A DNA stretch of 21,403 bases from Pseudomonadota bacterium (GTDB lineage Bacteria; Myxococcota; Bradymonadia; UBA4248), in the NCBI GenBank assembly GCA_017613855.1, contig JAGACY010000436.1, positions 1 through 21,403 of the forward strand. Reading direction: 5' to 3'. Positions 20,309 to 21,403 of the stretch are shown here, piece by piece. Every line of letters starts with the position of its first letter. The first letter of the stretch is position 1. Made by a program: the position numbers and the translations under genes. The notes under the pieces are model-generated. The model did not search any database. It was not told the DNA's origin and saw only the letters and a list, made by a program, of their open reading frames with translations.

Positions 20309-21403
20309 ATGCGATCTTTTGATGAACATCTAAAAAAAATCTTTGGCGATGAGCTGGAACTCTATTTGAACCATCCCCCGGTAGGCGACTTTATGCGCGT
20401 CAACCCTCTGAGAGCATCGACCGAACAGGTCATGGAGGTCTTGCAAAACCTTGGTTTTGAGCTCGAACGCGTGCCCGGTTTGGAGGATGCACTGCAGATT
20501 ATGTCCATGCCCTTCGAACCGACGCAGACGATCTACCATTTTGCGGGATGGTTCGTTAAGCAGAGCCTGAGTTCACAGCTGCCGGTGCACTATCTCGATG
20601 CCCGGCCGGGGCAGAACATCCTCGATATGTGTGCGGCCCCCGGTTCGAAAACGAGCCAGATTGCGACGGCCATGCACAATCAGGGGTGTTTGTATGCCAA
20701 TGATCTGGCAGGCAAACGCATGACACCGCTTGCTGCAAGGCTCGATGCCATGGGGGTTTCACATGCAGTGCTGTACAACATGGCTGCAGAACGTCTGCCC
20801 CATATCCTGCCTCCCTTCTTCGATCGCGTTTTGGCCGATGTCCCCTGCTCCGGTCTTGGCCATACCGACACGATGGAAGAAAACCGCTGGCGCTATGAGA
20901 CAGCCAGAAATCCCGAATCCCAGTATCAACTGCAATACCGCATTCTCGTCACCGGATGTAAGCTGCTCAAGCCCGGCGGACGCATCGTCTATTCGACCTG
21001 CTCGCTCAATCCCGATGAGGATGAATCCGTCATTCATGAGCTTCTTTCGAGATATCCGATGAAACTCATCGAAATGGAAGATATTCCCTGCGTCAGCTTC
21101 CGAAAGGGGATAACCGAATTTGATGGCCGTACCTTTATTCCCGAAGTGACCAAAACGCGCCGCGTCACACCATGGGAAAACAATACCCAGGGATTTTATG
21201 TCGCCGTGCTCGAAAAAACAGAAGAATTCGATGATCGCCATCGACATATTGATCCACAGGCACCCATCGTCGAAACGCGCGATATGAATGATCCTGAAAT
21301 TGCGGCCATTCTCGAGAATATCCAACGATATTACGGCATCGATCCCGCGAATTTCCGGGATTTCCGCTTTCTGCTCACGCCGCGTGCCATCTATTGTCTC
21401 GAC
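20309..21403 (+). CDS. RsmF/NOL1-type RNA cytosine-5 methyltransferase (3' end beyond window)
   Basis: The 365 codons present run off the window end. The protein would make m5C in rRNA or tRNA using SAM. Residues 25-60 match the N-terminal RNA-binding part of the family (RVNPLRAS-x-EQV). The catalytic domain shows motif I DMCAAPGSKT (106-115), motif IV DVPCSG (177-182, Cys180) and motif VI STCSLNPDEDE (229-239, Cys231), the two conserved cysteines of the reaction. Residues after about 265 begin the accessory C-terminal domain seen in RsmF-like proteins. ATG 20309 has AAAGGG 4 bases upstream; an in-frame ATG at 20294 lacks a ribosome site. RsmB, RsmF and tRNA-type members share these motifs. 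The absence of a long N-terminal NusB-like domain argues against RsmB, but the exact target is open. Confidence 0.9.
   Translation, partial: MRSFDEHLKKIFGDELELYLNHPPVGDFMRVNPLRASTEQVMEVLQNLGFELERVPGLEDALQIMSMPFEPTQTIYHFAGWFVKQSLSSQLPVHYLDARPGQNILDMCAAPGSKTSQIATAMHNQGCLYANDLAGKRMTPLAARLDAMGVSHAVLYNMAAERLPHILPPFFDRVLADVPCSGLGHTDTMEENRWRYETARNPESQYQLQYRILVTGCKLLKPGGRIVYSTCSLNPDEDESVIHELLSRYPMKLIEMEDIPCVSFRKGITEFDGRTFIPEVTKTRRVTPWENNTQGFYVAVLEKTEEFDDRHRHIDPQAPIVETRDMNDPEIAAILENIQRYYGIDPANFRDFRFLLTPRAIYCLD

Overview
This is a bacterial chromosomal window of moderate GC content, probably from a Gram-negative (diderm) organism. Supporting signs are a PAAR spike-tip protein, a membrane-anchored chain of DsbA-like domains facing the periplasm, and a lipoprotein-free signal-peptide protein with a CsgG/TolB-like fold. 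A Ser/Thr kinase fused to an AAA/STAND ATPase and helical repeats, a possible sigma-54 promoter, and several large poorly characterised membrane or regulatory proteins fit a deltaproteobacterial, Myxococcota or Bradymonadales-like lineage. That placement is inference; no rRNA or other decisive marker is present.

Layout, left to right. 1-285 is a short gap with a terminator-like hairpin. 286-2379 (+) is a Ser/Pro-rich protein with a degenerate Schlafen/AlbA_2-type domain. 2996-5539 (+) is a membrane-anchored protein with four tandem DsbA/thioredoxin-like domains, the first without its cysteines. 5917-6237 (+) is an orphan PAAR protein. Convergent to it, 6398-7525 (-) is tgt (queuosine pathway), and upstream of that 7601-8716 (-) is an exported protein. 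9093-9656 (+) is efp, 10012-11520 (+) a MATE transporter and 11840-14941 (+) the kinase-ATPase. 15988-15164 (-) is an XdhC-family protein, apparently co-transcribed behind 17984-16053 (-), a DsbA/HCCA-isomerase-like domain fused to divergent nitrilase-like regions. 18247-18319 is tRNA-Ala(GGC) with its own promoter and terminator. 18568-20169 (+) is a membrane protein with two winged-helix-like domains. 20309 to the window edge (+) is an RsmF/NOL1-type RNA m5C methyltransferase, cut off by the edge.

The genes do not form one pathway. Translation and RNA-modification functions (tgt, efp, tRNA-Ala, the m5C methyltransferase) are interspersed with envelope and signalling genes.

The most distinctive content is between the genes. 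Three repeat classes recur. First, arrays of degenerate heptamers in strict 7-nt phase, resembling the short tandem repeats known from filamentous cyanobacteria, occur in most gaps and sometimes run over stop codons. Second, a dispersed element of about 70 bp lies next to those arrays. Third, a family of hairpins has different stem sequences but one architecture: an outer stem, an unpaired G, then TAT paired with ATA in the inner stem. The last class shows covariation between copies and is the best candidate here for an undescribed element.
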